DNA of 64,000 nt from Oleispirillum sp965228165 (GCA_965228165.1 CBDDHB010000003.1:868001-932000), one strand, 5' to 3'. Shown: positions 1 to 7,849, counted from the stretch's first letter. Numbers and translations are program-made. Notes: generated from the sequence alone by a model not told the origin.

Positions 1-18
1 GGTTTGTCATATCGATAT

Positions 19-993
19 TCAGGGCTTCAGGGATTCGGGGATTTCCAGGCCGATCTCGGAATAATACCTTGCCGCGCCGGGATGCAGCTTCGCCCCCATC
101 TGGAGGATCATCTTCTCGGAAACGCCGCTCCACCAGGAATTGTCCGCCGCCAGCTTCGCCTTCCATTCCCAGAAGGTCTTGGTGATCGCATAGGCGACCT
201 CGGCGTCCATCTTTTCGGTGCCGTAGGCTCCGACCGGCATCGCCAGGGTGGCGAGCGGCTTGTCCTGCCCCTTGTAGGTGTTCGCGGGCAGGGTCAGCGG
301 AACGTAGGTCGGGTCCATCGCGGCGATCCTGGATCGTTCGTCCTCGGTGAAGGAGAGGAAGGCCAGGTCGTTGGTGGTGGCAAGCTCGACGAGCTGCGGC
401 GTGGGGTGGGAGGAACAGGTGGCGAAACCGTCGATCTTGGCGTTGCGCATCGCCGAACTGGCGGCGGGAAGCTCGACCGCCTGGACCTTGACCTTGTCGG
501 CAAGCTCCAGGGTGTTCAGAATCTTCGCCACGGTCTTCTCGCAAAAGGTTCCCTTGCCGCCGGACACGAAGGTATGACCGGCCAGTTCCCGCACCGATGC
601 GATTCCGGTCTCGCCGCGCACGACGAAGTGCACGGTGATGCCGGGCATCACGAACAGGCTCCGCGCGGTATCGTTGGCCTGTCCGGCGAAGGGGGGACGT
701 CCGGCCCTGGCGTCGGCCAGCAGGCTGGGCGGCGCGGTGAACAGGAAATTGCCGGGACGAACGAAGGATTCCTTGACGTTTTGGACCGACCCCTGGCTCT
801 CCTCGACGGTCGGAACGATCTCGCCGTTGCTGGCTTTTTTTAGCATCTCGGCAAGCTGCACCGTCATCATGTAATAGGACGTCGCGGTCTTCGCCGACTT
901 CAGGGTGACCTGGGTTCCCGCCCGCGCGGCCCCCATCGCAACCAGGAACGCGACGCCGGTCATTCCCAGCGTCCGCGCGAAAGCCTTGATCAT
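19..993 (-). CDS. TAXI-family TRAP transporter solute-binding protein
   Basis: Predicted periplasmic substrate-binding subunit of a TAXI-type TRAP transporter, 324 residues. A Sec signal peptide covers about residues 1-26 and ends at ARA-G. The mature protein opens with SAKTATSYYMM, which matches the position of the ligand loop in TAXI proteins, and a second glycine-rich loop (SGGKGTF) lies near residue 145. The start at 993 is chosen over an upstream ATG because AAGGA sits about 9 bases before it and the signal peptide begins there. It is the last gene of an operon with a small membrane protein and an FccB-like flavoprotein. No TRAP membrane subunit is visible in the window, although only 18 bases remain downstream. 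The family assignment is good; the ligand is unknown. Confidence 0.85.
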   Translation of the reverse strand: MIKAFARTLGMTGVAFLVAMGAARAGTQVTLKSAKTATSYYMMTVQLAEMLKKASNGEIVPTVEESQGSVQNVKESFVRPGNFLFTAPPSLLADARAGRPPFAGQANDTARSLFVMPGITVHFVVRGETGIASVRELAGHTFVSGGKGTFCEKTVAKILNTLELADKVKVQAVELPAASSAMRNAKIDGFATCSSHPTPQLVELATTNDLAFLSFTEDERSRIAAMDPTYVPLTLPANTYKGQDKPLATLAMPVGAYGTEKMDAEVAYAITKTFWEWKAKLAADNSWWSGVSEKMILQMGAKLHPGAARYYSEIGLEIPESLKP

Positions 994-1153
994 GGCGTGC
1001 TTCCTTCGTTGTTCTCCGACCGGGAAAACCGGCGTTTCCCGAAACCGTTCCATCCGGGCGGCACAGTCTATCCAAGACCGCCCGAATTGGAAGCCCCGAC
1101 GCGAATCCGCCCTCCGGAAACCGGGGCCTCCGGAGGGCGCGACGCGCGCGGAA

Positions 1154-1510
1154 CTACGAGCAGCACCCGCAGCGGTGCTTGACGCACCCCATCACGACAT
1201 AGGCGAGAACCGTAACCCCCGCCGCGCCCATGCCGAAGATCAGACCGACCAGCAGCCAGTCCACCGGCCCGCCCGCGTCGGTGAAGCCGGAATGGGTGAC
1301 ATAGGCCATCAGCACCAGGGCGGCGACGCCGCCGAAAAGCCCGGCGACCTCGGCCCGCACCAGGCGGCGGCTGTCGATGTGGCGCTCCCGCGTCAGAACC
1401 ACCGCCAGACCGGCCAGACCGGCCACCGCCAGAGCGATCAAGAGCCACAGCAGCGGCCCCATCATCTCGTGCAGCACCGCCAGGAACACCATCGGATCCA
1501 AGTCCTTCAT
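1154..1510 (-). CDS. small integral membrane protein, DUF5368-like
   Basis: Protein of 118 residues with three hydrophobic segments (about 17-38, 55-72 and 84-107) and a Cys-rich C-terminus (CVKHRCGCCS). The N-terminus MKDLDPMVFLAVLHEMMGP and the topology resemble the uncharacterised DUF5368 proteins of Proteobacteria. That match is from memory and was not tested. It lies 13 bases after the flavoprotein gene and 160 bases before the TAXI binding protein, on the same strand, so co-transcription is likely. The terminal cysteine cluster could bind a metal or take part in redox chemistry, but this is a guess. No function is assigned. Confidence 0.7.
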   Translation of the reverse strand: MKDLDPMVFLAVLHEMMGPLLWLLIALAVAGLAGLAVVLTRERHIDSRRLVRAEVAGLFGGVAALVLMAYVTHSGFTDAGGPVDWLLVGLIFGMGAAGVTVLAYVVMGCVKHRCGCCS

Positions 1511-1523
1511 GATCGCGTCTCCT

Positions 1524-2820
1524 TCAGGCCTGACCGCGCAGCATGGCGATATAGGTGGGTTTGAGGGCGATGGTCTTCATCACCCAGGTGATCCACAATT
1601 CCTCCAGGGGGGCGATGACGCCGGGGAACGACGGCGTCAGGTTGTTGCCGTAGTCGACCTCCACCAGCATCGCCCGACCGTACTGGGTGATCAGCGGGCA
1701 CGAGGTATAGCCGTCATAGGCCGAGGTGGACTTCCCCCCCCCCGCGATATCGGCGACCAGATGATCAAGTGCCACCGGCACCTGCCATTTGACCGAGGCC
1801 GCGGTCTTGCCCTTGGGCACCCCGGCGATATCGCCCACCGCGAAGACGTTGGGGAAGCGGACGTGCCGCAGCGTCGCCTTGTCGACCTCGACCCAGCCCT
1901 CGGACGCCCAGGGGCCGGTGCGCCAGGGCAGCGGGCTTTTGCGCACCGCCAGGGGGGGCGCGCATCGGCGGCACCACGTTGACGAAGTCATAGGGAATTT
2001 CCGCCGCGCCGTTCGGGGTGGCGAAGGTGGCGACCTTGCGCCCGATGTCGATGGCGGTCAGCACGTGGTCATAGGCGACCTTGACGCCGCGATCCCGGAA
2101 CAGCATGCGCACCTTTTCCGACACGATCGGCACGCTGAACAGGGTCTTGTTCTGCGCGGCGAAGGTCAGTTCCGCCTTGCCGCGATTGCCCTTCTTGCGC
2201 AGCGAATCGTCGGTGAGGAAGGTGTACTTGAGCGGCGCCCCGGCGCATTTCATTTCGGTCGCCGGACGGAAGAACAACCCCCTGCCGCCGGTTTCGGCGA
2301 ATCGCGCCATCGCCTTCCAGGTGGCGAAGGCGGCCTCCGGCCCGGCGTAAACGCTGCCCAAGCCGTCCTTGCCGATCGCCGAAACCTCCATTCCGGCGAT
2401 TTCGCCGTACTCCAGGGACAACCCGGCGGCGACGATCAGGAAATCGTAGGGCACCGCCTTGCCCGACGCGGTGACCACCTTGTTGCCCTCGGGGTCGAAC
2501 TCCGCCACCGCCTCCTCGATCAGGGTCGCCCCCGGCGGCAGATAGTCGCGGGTGGCGGAAACCGAGTACTCCTTGGCCACCAGACCGGCGGCGATCAGGG
2601 TGACCGACGCGCCGTCCAGCATCCGCGACAGACGCGACGCGGCGGCAAGCCCGGCGGCCCCCGCCCCGACGATGACGATGCGGGCCTTGGTCTTGACCGG
2701 GGTGGCGGCGCGCGCCTCCCACGGCATCAGAAGGGCGGCGGACGCCACGCCGAATTTCAGGAAATCGCGGCGAGGAAGGGAGAGAACCGCCGAACCGGGG
2801 AATCTTGGCGTTTGGGTCAT
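1524..2820 (-). pseudogene. FCSD/SQR-type FAD-dependent oxidoreductase (sulfide dehydrogenase flavoprotein-like), frame broken
   Basis: About 430 codons of a flavoprotein related to the flavin subunit of flavocytochrome c sulfide dehydrogenase and to sulfide:quinone reductases. A Tat signal is present (twin Arg 17-18 within LPRRDFLKF), followed by the FAD-binding glycine loop GAGAAG at 52-57 and a first candidate redox cysteine at 192 (KCAGAPLK). The C-terminal part has the second FAD motif (NVFAVGDIAG), a second cysteine in GYTSCPLIT and a C-terminal SFPGVIAPLEELW segment. The reading frame changes within a run of seven G at 1952-1958. Removing one base rejoins the two halves as VPPMRAPLAVRKS. 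Both halves look fully conserved, so a homopolymer sequencing error is as likely as a real mutation. No cytochrome c partner is seen in the window. Confidence 0.8.
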
Positions 2821-2978
2821 GGGGGACGTACTCCTGGAATGAATCAGGCGCGGTTTCCCGATATCCCCCGAGGCCCCCGCCCCATCTATCGGATTGGTTT
2901 GATTCTAAAAGAACATGCGTTTTGTCTCAAGGACAATAGGTATCCACGGCGCGAAAGGATTTCAACCACCAGACGACG

Positions 2979-3006
2979 ACGGCTCCCCGCGCAAACGGAG
3001 AGCCGT
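2979..3006 (-). terminator. possible hairpin downstream of the YecA-family gene
   Basis: Inverted repeat with ACGGCTC and GAGCCGT arms (7 bp) around a 14-base loop, in the 224-base gap between the YecA-family gene and the flavoprotein gene. There is no clear T tract, so termination is only a possibility. The rest of the gap holds no gene that I can support. Confidence 0.35.
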
Positions 3007-3044
3007 GAACGTCTTATCCCCGTCCCTCGGGCGCGGAGACGGGA

Positions 3045-3608
3045 TCAGGCGAGGCGCTCTTCCCAAAAGGCGTGGATTTCCTCCACCGCCTTGGGGATCA
3101 GGGTTTCCGCATCGGCGGCGAGGCGGAGCACGTCCTTTTCCTCCAGATGCAGAAGGGGCTCGCCCTCCTCGTCGCAGGCAAGCGCCAGAATCGGCACCAG
3201 ATGCAGGCGCGCCGCATCGTCCTCCAGGATCGGCAGCCAGACCTCGGGCTGCATATCGACCGCCGCCATGAAGCCGTCCGCCCATTCGGCGGCGTCGGCG
3301 GCGCCCGCCTCGTCCTCCCAGAACAGGGGATCGATGCCGTAGCCGTCGGCCAGGTCGGCGGCGATGCGTTCATAGTGGTCGAGGACGAGTTCCCTGACCC
3401 GCGCCTGCAACGCCGCGTCGGCGAAACCGTCGCCCCACACCCAGGGCAGCCAGACCTCGGGGTCCACCGCCTCGGGCGAAACCGCGAGACCGGTGAGGAA
3501 TCCATCCAGCTCGGACAACTGCATGCAGTCCTCCGGCGCGTCGGCGGAGGCCAGGGCCGCGTCCAGGGCCGCCACGTCTTCCGCGTCGTCGTCGTATTCG
3601 TCGCTCAT
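3045..3608 (-). CDS. YecA/YgfB (UPF0149) family protein
   Basis: Acidic protein of 187 residues belonging to the UPF0149 family. The N-terminal half carries the family signature LDGFLTGLAVSPEAVDP and a tryptophan-rich WLPWVWGDGF, and an FMAAVDMQPEVWLP segment follows near residue 120. Some YecA proteins end in a Cys-rich SEC-C zinc motif. This one does not and stops at HAFWEERLA. Two adjacent ATG codons are available. The second (3608) is chosen because AAAGGA lies 6 bases upstream. The cellular role of the family is not settled. The gene appears to be transcribed alone, with the tail-to-head neighbour on the same strand 224 bases away. Confidence 0.85.
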   Translation of the reverse strand: MSDEYDDDAEDVAALDAALASADAPEDCMQLSELDGFLTGLAVSPEAVDPEVWLPWVWGDGFADAALQARVRELVLDHYERIAADLADGYGIDPLFWEDEAGAADAAEWADGFMAAVDMQPEVWLPILEDDAARLHLVPILALACDEEGEPLLHLEEKDVLRLAADAETLIPKAVEEIHAFWEERLA

Positions 3609-3707
3609 CATGGATCCTTTCCGCTTCGTTCCCATGAGCGATAGAGGACGCGGCGGGGTTTGTCGAGTCCGGACGCCGGAAACCGTCGGCTCCCAACCTT
3701 GGAAAGC

Positions 3708-4493
3708 CTATGCCGGACGGCCAAGCACCCGCGCGCGGAAGGCGTCGAAGGTCATTTCCGACGACAGGGAAGCGCCGTCGATCCTGCCGAGTTCCACCCC
3801 CACGACATGCATCGCGGCAACCGTGTAGACGATCTCGGCGAAGTGCCAGCGGTCCTTCACCAATTCGGGCGCCAGATCCAGGCTGGGAATGAACTTCAAG
3901 TCGGGCGGCGCCGCGCGCATGCCCCGGGCGGTTTCGCGCACCCACTCGCCCCGGTCGGCGAATTCGCCGACCATCTGCGAAAACGGGTAATTCACGAACC
4001 AAACCGAGATGTCTGGATTCCTGCTTTTGATGAACTCGACGATCTCGACGTTGTTCCGCACGGTTTCGGCGGCGGCGGGACGAAGATGCGGCACGAACGG
4101 GAGTTGACGATAGTCGCCATAGGGATGGCGAATCTGCACCTTGGTTTCCGGTGCGCATCCGGCAACGCCGCTGAAGAGAACCACATTCAGATCGGTCAGG
4201 TTGTCGAGCAGGACGATCCTGGCCCGGCCCAGGGCGTCGAGCCAGCGATCCACCGTGCTTTTCTTCTGATAACGCAGGATGTCCGCGCCCTTCTCCGGAC
4301 GCAGATAGGGCGCCAGGCGTTCCTCCAGGCCGTGCTCCGGGATGAACCGATGGGTGCCGCGCACCACGGTTTCAAGAAACTGATCGGTCCTCCACTGATA
4401 GAGGGTGTCGAGCTTCTCGATCGAAAAGCCCGCCTGCAACTGGTCGCAGATCAGATCGCTGAGGCAGGAGCCCAAGGTGACGGTACTGAAAAT
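3708..4493 (-). CDS. GSC-motif SGNH-like hypothetical protein, start unresolved
   Basis: About 261 residues that I cannot assign to a characterised family. The recognisable N-terminus is TVTLGSCLSDLICDQL, where GSC occupies the place of the nucleophile block in GSCFA/SGNH-like proteins, with Cys in place of Ser. Near the C-terminus, KDRWHFAEIVY provides a D-x-x-H pattern like the SGNH acid/base block. No ATG or GTG lies in frame close to GSC. The only nearby options are ATT at 4493 and TTG at 4475, neither with a convincing ribosome site. The coding sequence itself looks genuine. A non-standard start, a damaged 5' end or a sequencing error remain possible. Neighbours (YecA-family, GNAT) give no functional hint. 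Confidence 0.55.
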   Translation of the reverse strand: MFSTVTLGSCLSDLICDQLQAGFSIEKLDTLYQWRTDQFLETVVRGTHRFIPEHGLEERLAPYLRPEKGADILRYQKKSTVDRWLDALGRARIVLLDNLTDLNVVLFSGVAGCAPETKVQIRHPYGDYRQLPFVPHLRPAAAETVRNNVEIVEFIKSRNPDISVWFVNYPFSQMVGEFADRGEWVRETARGMRAAPPDLKFIPSLDLAPELVKDRWHFAEIVYTVAAMHVVGVELGRIDGASLSSEMTFDAFRARVLGRPA

Positions 4494-4658
4494 CGCACAC
4501 CCCCACGAACGCGGAAGAAAAAGCCGGATGCCCCACCTGTCCAGAATAGCCCGATCCCGCCATCGCCGGAAGCGCCGCAACGCGGCGGCCCGCTTGACAC
4601 CGCCGGAGGGGACGGCCCATGCTTCGCCCCCCTCCCCATCGTGCGACGAGAGCCGAAA

Positions 4659-5183
4659 ATGACCGGAACCGCGCCATCCTATCGCACCGCCCTGCCCGCC
4701 GATGCCCCGGCGATCGCCCGATTGATCAACGCCGCCTATCGCGGCGCCTCGGGCTGGACCCGCGAGACCCACATCCTGAAGGGCGAGAGAACCCAGGCCG
4801 ACTCCATCCTGGAAACGATGCGCGCGCCGGACTCCCTGTTTCTGCTCTGCCTCCGAGGGGACCAGTTGGTCGGCTGCGCCCACCTGAAGCGCAGCAACCG
4901 AAGCGAAGGCTATCTCGGCATGCTCGCGGTCGCGCCCGAGGGCCAACAGGAGGGACTGGGCAAGGCCCTGATGGGGCGGGCGGAAGACCTCGCCCGGGAA
5001 CTGTGGGATGCGACCGCCCTGTCGATCACCGTGATCAACCGGCGCCCCGAGCTGATCGCCTATTACCTCCGGCGCGGCTATGCCCCGACCGGCGAGACCC
5101 AACCGTTCCCAGTCGGCGACGGGCCATCGGTCGCCCTGGTGGACGGGCTGGAACTGGTGGTTCTGAAAAAGACGCTGGGATGA
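4659..5183 (+). CDS. GNAT family N-acetyltransferase
   Basis: Single-domain GNAT of 174 residues. It begins with the typical YRTALPADAPAIARLINAAYRG helix. The acetyl-CoA-binding core is LGMLAVAPEGQQEGLGKALM (about residues 88-107; motif Q/R-x-x-G-x-G/A is QEGLGKA), and the conserved INRRPELIAYYLRRGYAPTGE stretch follows. The acceptor substrate cannot be read from sequence. The gene starts at the ATG at 4659 and runs convergently into the lyase gene downstream, sharing a strong hairpin between the two stop codons. Confidence 0.85.
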   Translation: MTGTAPSYRTALPADAPAIARLINAAYRGASGWTRETHILKGERTQADSILETMRAPDSLFLLCLRGDQLVGCAHLKRSNRSEGYLGMLAVAPEGQQEGLGKALMGRAEDLARELWDATALSITVINRRPELIAYYLRRGYAPTGETQPFPVGDGPSVALVDGLELVVLKKTLG

Positions 5184-5186
5184 AAA

Positions 5187-5220
5187 CGCCCCCTCCCCGG
5201 ACGAGGCCGGGGAGGAGGCG
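5187..5220. terminator. hairpin between convergent GNAT and lyase genes
   Basis: A 14-bp stem (one mismatch) with a 6-base loop, CGCCCCCTCCCCGG paired with CCGGGGAGGAGGCG. On the minus strand it is followed by GTTTTC, fitting an intrinsic terminator for the lyase gene whose stop is at 5234. It may also stop the GNAT transcript. Confidence 0.75.
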
Positions 5221-5233
5221 CCGATCGCGTGTC

Positions 5234-6682
5234 TTAAAGGCTGTCGCCCAGGTCGGCGCGGAACTTCGCCACCAGCTTTTCGTGCCAGTCGCCGACGGTG
5301 GTCAGCTTGCCGAAGAAGAAGCGCAGCATCTTCGGTTCCTCGACGAACTTCAACCCGCCGACCAGATCGCGGTTTTCGTACAGCCAAACGATGCGGTCCA
5401 CCGCGTATTTCGCCTGCGACAGGGTGAAGACGCGGCGCGGCAGGGCCAGACGCAACAATTCCATGTTGGAATAGACCTCGCTACCGTCCGGATTGCGCTG
5501 TTCCGAGATCGAGCCGCGCTCCATGCCGCGCACGCCCGAGGTCAGGAACACCGCCGAGGCCAGGGCCCCCGCCGGATACTGCGACTGCGGCACATGCGGC
5601 AGGAAACGCATCGCATCCACATGGCAACCCAGGCCGCCCGCCGGGGTGATCACCGGAACGCCCTGGCGGTCGAGTTCGTTCACCACGTATTCGATGAACT
5701 GCGGCCCCTGGCAGATCATGTCCTCGTCCATGGTCTCGTCCAGTCCGACGGCGATCGCCTCGATCTCGCGCACCGACATGCCGCCGTAGGTGAGGAACCC
5801 CTCGTACAGGGTGATCAGCTCGCGCATTTTCATATAAGCGGCATGGTCGTTGGTGCAGATGCCGCCGCCGCGGGCGCAGCCCAGCTTGCGCGCCGAGAAA
5901 TAGATGACGTCGGTCAAGTCGGCGATCCGGCGGGTGATCTCGCGGATCGTCATGTCCTTGCAGGCGGCCTCGCGGGTCTTGATGAAATAGAGGTTGTCGG
6001 CGAGAAGCGAGGCGTCGAACACCAGCATGATGCCGTTCTTGCGGCAAAGGGCGCTGACCTCCGCCAGGTTTTCCAGCGAATGGGGCTGGCCGCCGATCAG
6101 GTTGGTGCCGGTTTCGACCCGGACGTAGGCGATGTTGGCGCTGCCTTCCGCCGCGATCAGGGCGGAGAGCTTGCCGAGGTCGATGTTGCCCTTGAAGGGG
6201 TGCTCGCTGGTGACCTTCAGGCCCTCGTCGCCGACCAGTTCCTCGACCCGCCCGCCGTTCAGCACGATGTGCGCCTTCGAGGTGGTGAAGTGGTAGTTCA
6301 TCGGCACCACCTGCCCCGGCTTGACGAACACCTGGGACAGAATGTTCTCCGCCGCGCGGCCCTGATGCACCGGCAGGAAATACTTCATGCCGAAGATCTC
6401 TTCGATCCGGTTCTGAAGCTTGGTGAAGGTCTCGGAGCCGGCATAGCTGTCGTCGGATTCCATCATCGCGGCGAGCTGCCTGTCGCTCATCGCGTTGACG
6501 CCGGAATCGGTCAGCATGTCCAGGAAGATGTCCCGGTTCTTCAAAAGGAAGGTGTTGTTGCCCGCTTCGCGGACGGCTTCGAGGCGGCGTTCGATCGGGA
6601 CCAGATTGAGCTTCTGGACGATGCGCACCTTGTGCAGTTCCAGGGGAAGGGTTTCCCCGGAATGGAATACGACCTTGGACAT
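5234..6682 (-). CDS. beta-eliminating PLP lyase of the tyrosine phenol-lyase/tryptophanase family
   Basis: Fold-type I PLP enzyme, 482 residues, full length for the family that splits tyrosine (to phenol) or tryptophan (to indole), pyruvate and ammonia. Compared with family sequences recalled from memory, Lys266 aligns with the PLP-binding lysine, Tyr80 with catalytic Tyr71 of Citrobacter tyrosine phenol-lyase, and Asn194 and Asp223 with PLP contacts. At the positions that separate the two activities it has the phenol-lyase residues: Thr133 (Asp in tryptophanase), Arg389 in the MERG motif, and Phe455 (His in tryptophanase). Two residues I recall as common to both enzymes differ: the Arg after DAT/DSA is Leu226, and the GGH histidine is Leu351. 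Start ATG 6682, about 10 bases after TGGAG. Phenol-lyase-like, but the substrate is uncertain. Confidence 0.8.
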   Translation of the reverse strand: MSKVVFHSGETLPLELHKVRIVQKLNLVPIERRLEAVREAGNNTFLLKNRDIFLDMLTDSGVNAMSDRQLAAMMESDDSYAGSETFTKLQNRIEEIFGMKYFLPVHQGRAAENILSQVFVKPGQVVPMNYHFTTSKAHIVLNGGRVEELVGDEGLKVTSEHPFKGNIDLGKLSALIAAEGSANIAYVRVETGTNLIGGQPHSLENLAEVSALCRKNGIMLVFDASLLADNLYFIKTREAACKDMTIREITRRIADLTDVIYFSARKLGCARGGGICTNDHAAYMKMRELITLYEGFLTYGGMSVREIEAIAVGLDETMDEDMICQGPQFIEYVVNELDRQGVPVITPAGGLGCHVDAMRFLPHVPQSQYPAGALASAVFLTSGVRGMERGSISEQRNPDGSEVYSNMELLRLALPRRVFTLSQAKYAVDRIVWLYENRDLVGGLKFVEEPKMLRFFFGKLTTVGDWHEKLVAKFRADLGDSL

Positions 6683-7016
6683 CTGGTTATGGCTCCAGTG
6701 ATTGACTTCGAGTGCTCGGTGAAGGCTCCCCGAACTTTTTTCCGCCGAACGCGCCGCCCTGTCCAGCCCGAAACGCAAATTCACCGCAAATTGGGGGGAA
6801 GGGGAAACGATCACCCCGCCAGCAGGAAACCTTTCGGTACGACGAGAAACGGCAAATCGCCGCCTACCGCCGGCTTCATCCCCCACAATCGTCATGCCCG
6901 TGCTCGTCACGGGCATCCACGCGTTGTTGTTTTCCAATGGGTTAAAAACAAGACGCGGACCCCCGGGTCAAGCCCGGGGGCGACGACGTGAGGAATGGGG
7001 ATTTCGCATTGAGAAG
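6683..7016. other. gene-free region upstream of the lyase gene
   Basis: No supported gene between the lyase start and tRNA-Ser (about 520 bases). The first 200 bases presumably hold the lyase promoter, although I see no clear -35/-10 pair. An alphaproteobacterial mosaic repeat follows (6885-6993), then a copy of the tRNA-Ser 3' end (7017-7034) and GC-rich sequence up to the tRNA terminator. Confidence 0.5.
6885..6993. repeat. alphaproteobacterial intergenic mosaic repeat, copy 1
   Basis: Contains two palindromes in the order GTCATGCCCGTGCTCGTCACGGGCAT..., then CCCCCGGGTCAAGCCCGGGG followed by CGACGACGTGAGG. The same modules in the same order occur at 41711-41813, with GTCATGGCCGGGCTTGTCCC and CCCTCGG...CCGAGGGTGACGAAGCGAGG. 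Elements of this shape are widespread between genes in alphaproteobacterial genomes. It is non-coding and has no evident role in the lyase gene next door. Confidence 0.75.
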
Positions 7017-7034
7017 GGCGGAGGAGGCGGGATT
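7017..7034. repeat. direct repeat of the tRNA-Ser 3' end (upstream copy)
   Basis: GGCGGAGGAGGCGGGATT occurs here and again at 7203-7220, where it forms the CCA-adjacent acceptor end and T-arm of tRNA-Ser. Exact 18-base duplications of tRNA 3' ends are what integrases leave behind as attachment sites, but only about 185 bases separate the copies and no integrase is nearby. It could equally be a remnant of a duplicated tRNA. Confidence 0.6.
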
Positions 7035-7162
7035 GTGAAAACCCGCGCAAACGCGGGTGTTCATCCTCGGGCTAAGCCCTCGGACCGCCGCATTCGCGGC
7101 ATCGCTTCGGGCGCGGTGCGCCCTCCGCCGAACCCGACGCGGTTTCTCGGCCTCGTCCCCAC

Positions 7163-7205
7163 GCCATTAAAAAGGGCTCCCACAAGGGGAGCCCTTTTTA
7201 ATGGC
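7163..7205. terminator. perfect palindromic terminator touching tRNA-Ser
   Basis: A 19-bp perfect stem (GCCATTAAAAAGGGCTCCC with its complement) around a 5-base loop, A-rich on one side and T-rich on the other, so it can act in both directions. On the minus strand it follows tRNA-Ser directly, and its outer arm overlaps the tRNA CCA end (7202-7205). The overlap is unusual because the mature 3' end would be part of the terminator stem until processed. Confidence 0.85.
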
Positions 7206-7291
7206 GGAGGAGGCGGGATTCGAACCCGCGAGGGGATTTCTCCCCCACACACTTTCCAGGCGTGCGCCTTAAACCACTCGGCCACCCCTCC
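7202..7291 (-). tRNA. tRNA-Ser (anticodon GGA)
   Basis: A 90-base class II tRNA with encoded CCA. The acceptor stem GGAGGGG pairs with CTCCTCC (one G-T), the D-arm contains GGCCGAGTGGTTTAAGGC, and the anticodon loop CTGGAAA gives GGA, which reads UCC/UCU serine codons. A long variable arm (about GTGGGGGAGAAATCCCC) and the T-loop GGTTCGAATCC are present. The discriminator base is G. Confidence 0.95.
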
Positions 7292-7498
7292 ACACGCATC
7301 ACGAACGACGCGAGGCGACGTTTCTAGCGAACCTCTTCGCCGAATGCAAGCCCCCTGTTCGGAAACCTTGCCCCTGTGAACCTTGCGCGACATGTCAAGG
7401 ATTATTAAAAAAGTGTTGAATTCTTGCGCGATTCGCTGCAAATTTACCATCAACAAGTAAGAATAAACCGCAGCTCTCGGGAAAGTTTGGGGTTTTCC

Positions 7499-7828
7499 AT
7501 GACTCTCGGACGGGTTTTTGGCTGGTTTCTGATCGCCGTCGCCGCATTGACCGCCTCGGCGGAAGCCGTCGTCGCCCTCGGCACCGGCGAATACGACAGC
7601 ATCGCCACGGTCGATCTGTGGACCCTGATCACCGGTCGCCACCCGGACATCGCCGCCTCGGCCGCCCACTCCGCTTGGTCCGACGCCCTGGGCGCGATGC
7701 TGCTGGCCTGGCCCGCCTGGACGGTCATCGCCGCCATCGGCGGCACCCTGATCCTCGCCTGCCGCCCGCGCCGCAAGAAGGCGGAATACCGCGAAGCCTC
7801 GATGCGGTTCTCCTCCTACCTGCGCTGA
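7499..7828 (+). CDS. small hypothetical membrane protein
   Basis: Protein of 109 residues with an N-terminal hydrophobic helix (about residues 6-26, VFGWFLIAVAALTASAEAVVAL) and a second one (about 70-92), ending in a basic tail CRPRRKKAEYREASMRFSSYLR that should lie in the cytoplasm. A longer reading frame exists upstream, but its first 25 codons look non-coding, so the ATG at 7499 is preferred. It runs convergently into lepA, with stop codons about 20 bases apart. I do not recognise a family, and the neighbours suggest no role. Confidence 0.6.
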   Translation: MTLGRVFGWFLIAVAALTASAEAVVALGTGEYDSIATVDLWTLITGRHPDIAASAAHSAWSDALGAMLLAWPAWTVIAAIGGTLILACRPRRKKAEYREASMRFSSYLR

Positions 7829-7849
7829 TCTTCCGGAACCCCCGAGTCC

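Noticed and set aside
4619..6991. A 790-codon plus-strand open frame across the GNAT and antisense to the lyase
   Set aside because: It overlaps two well-supported genes and shows only GC-driven composition. The real GNAT is in another frame.
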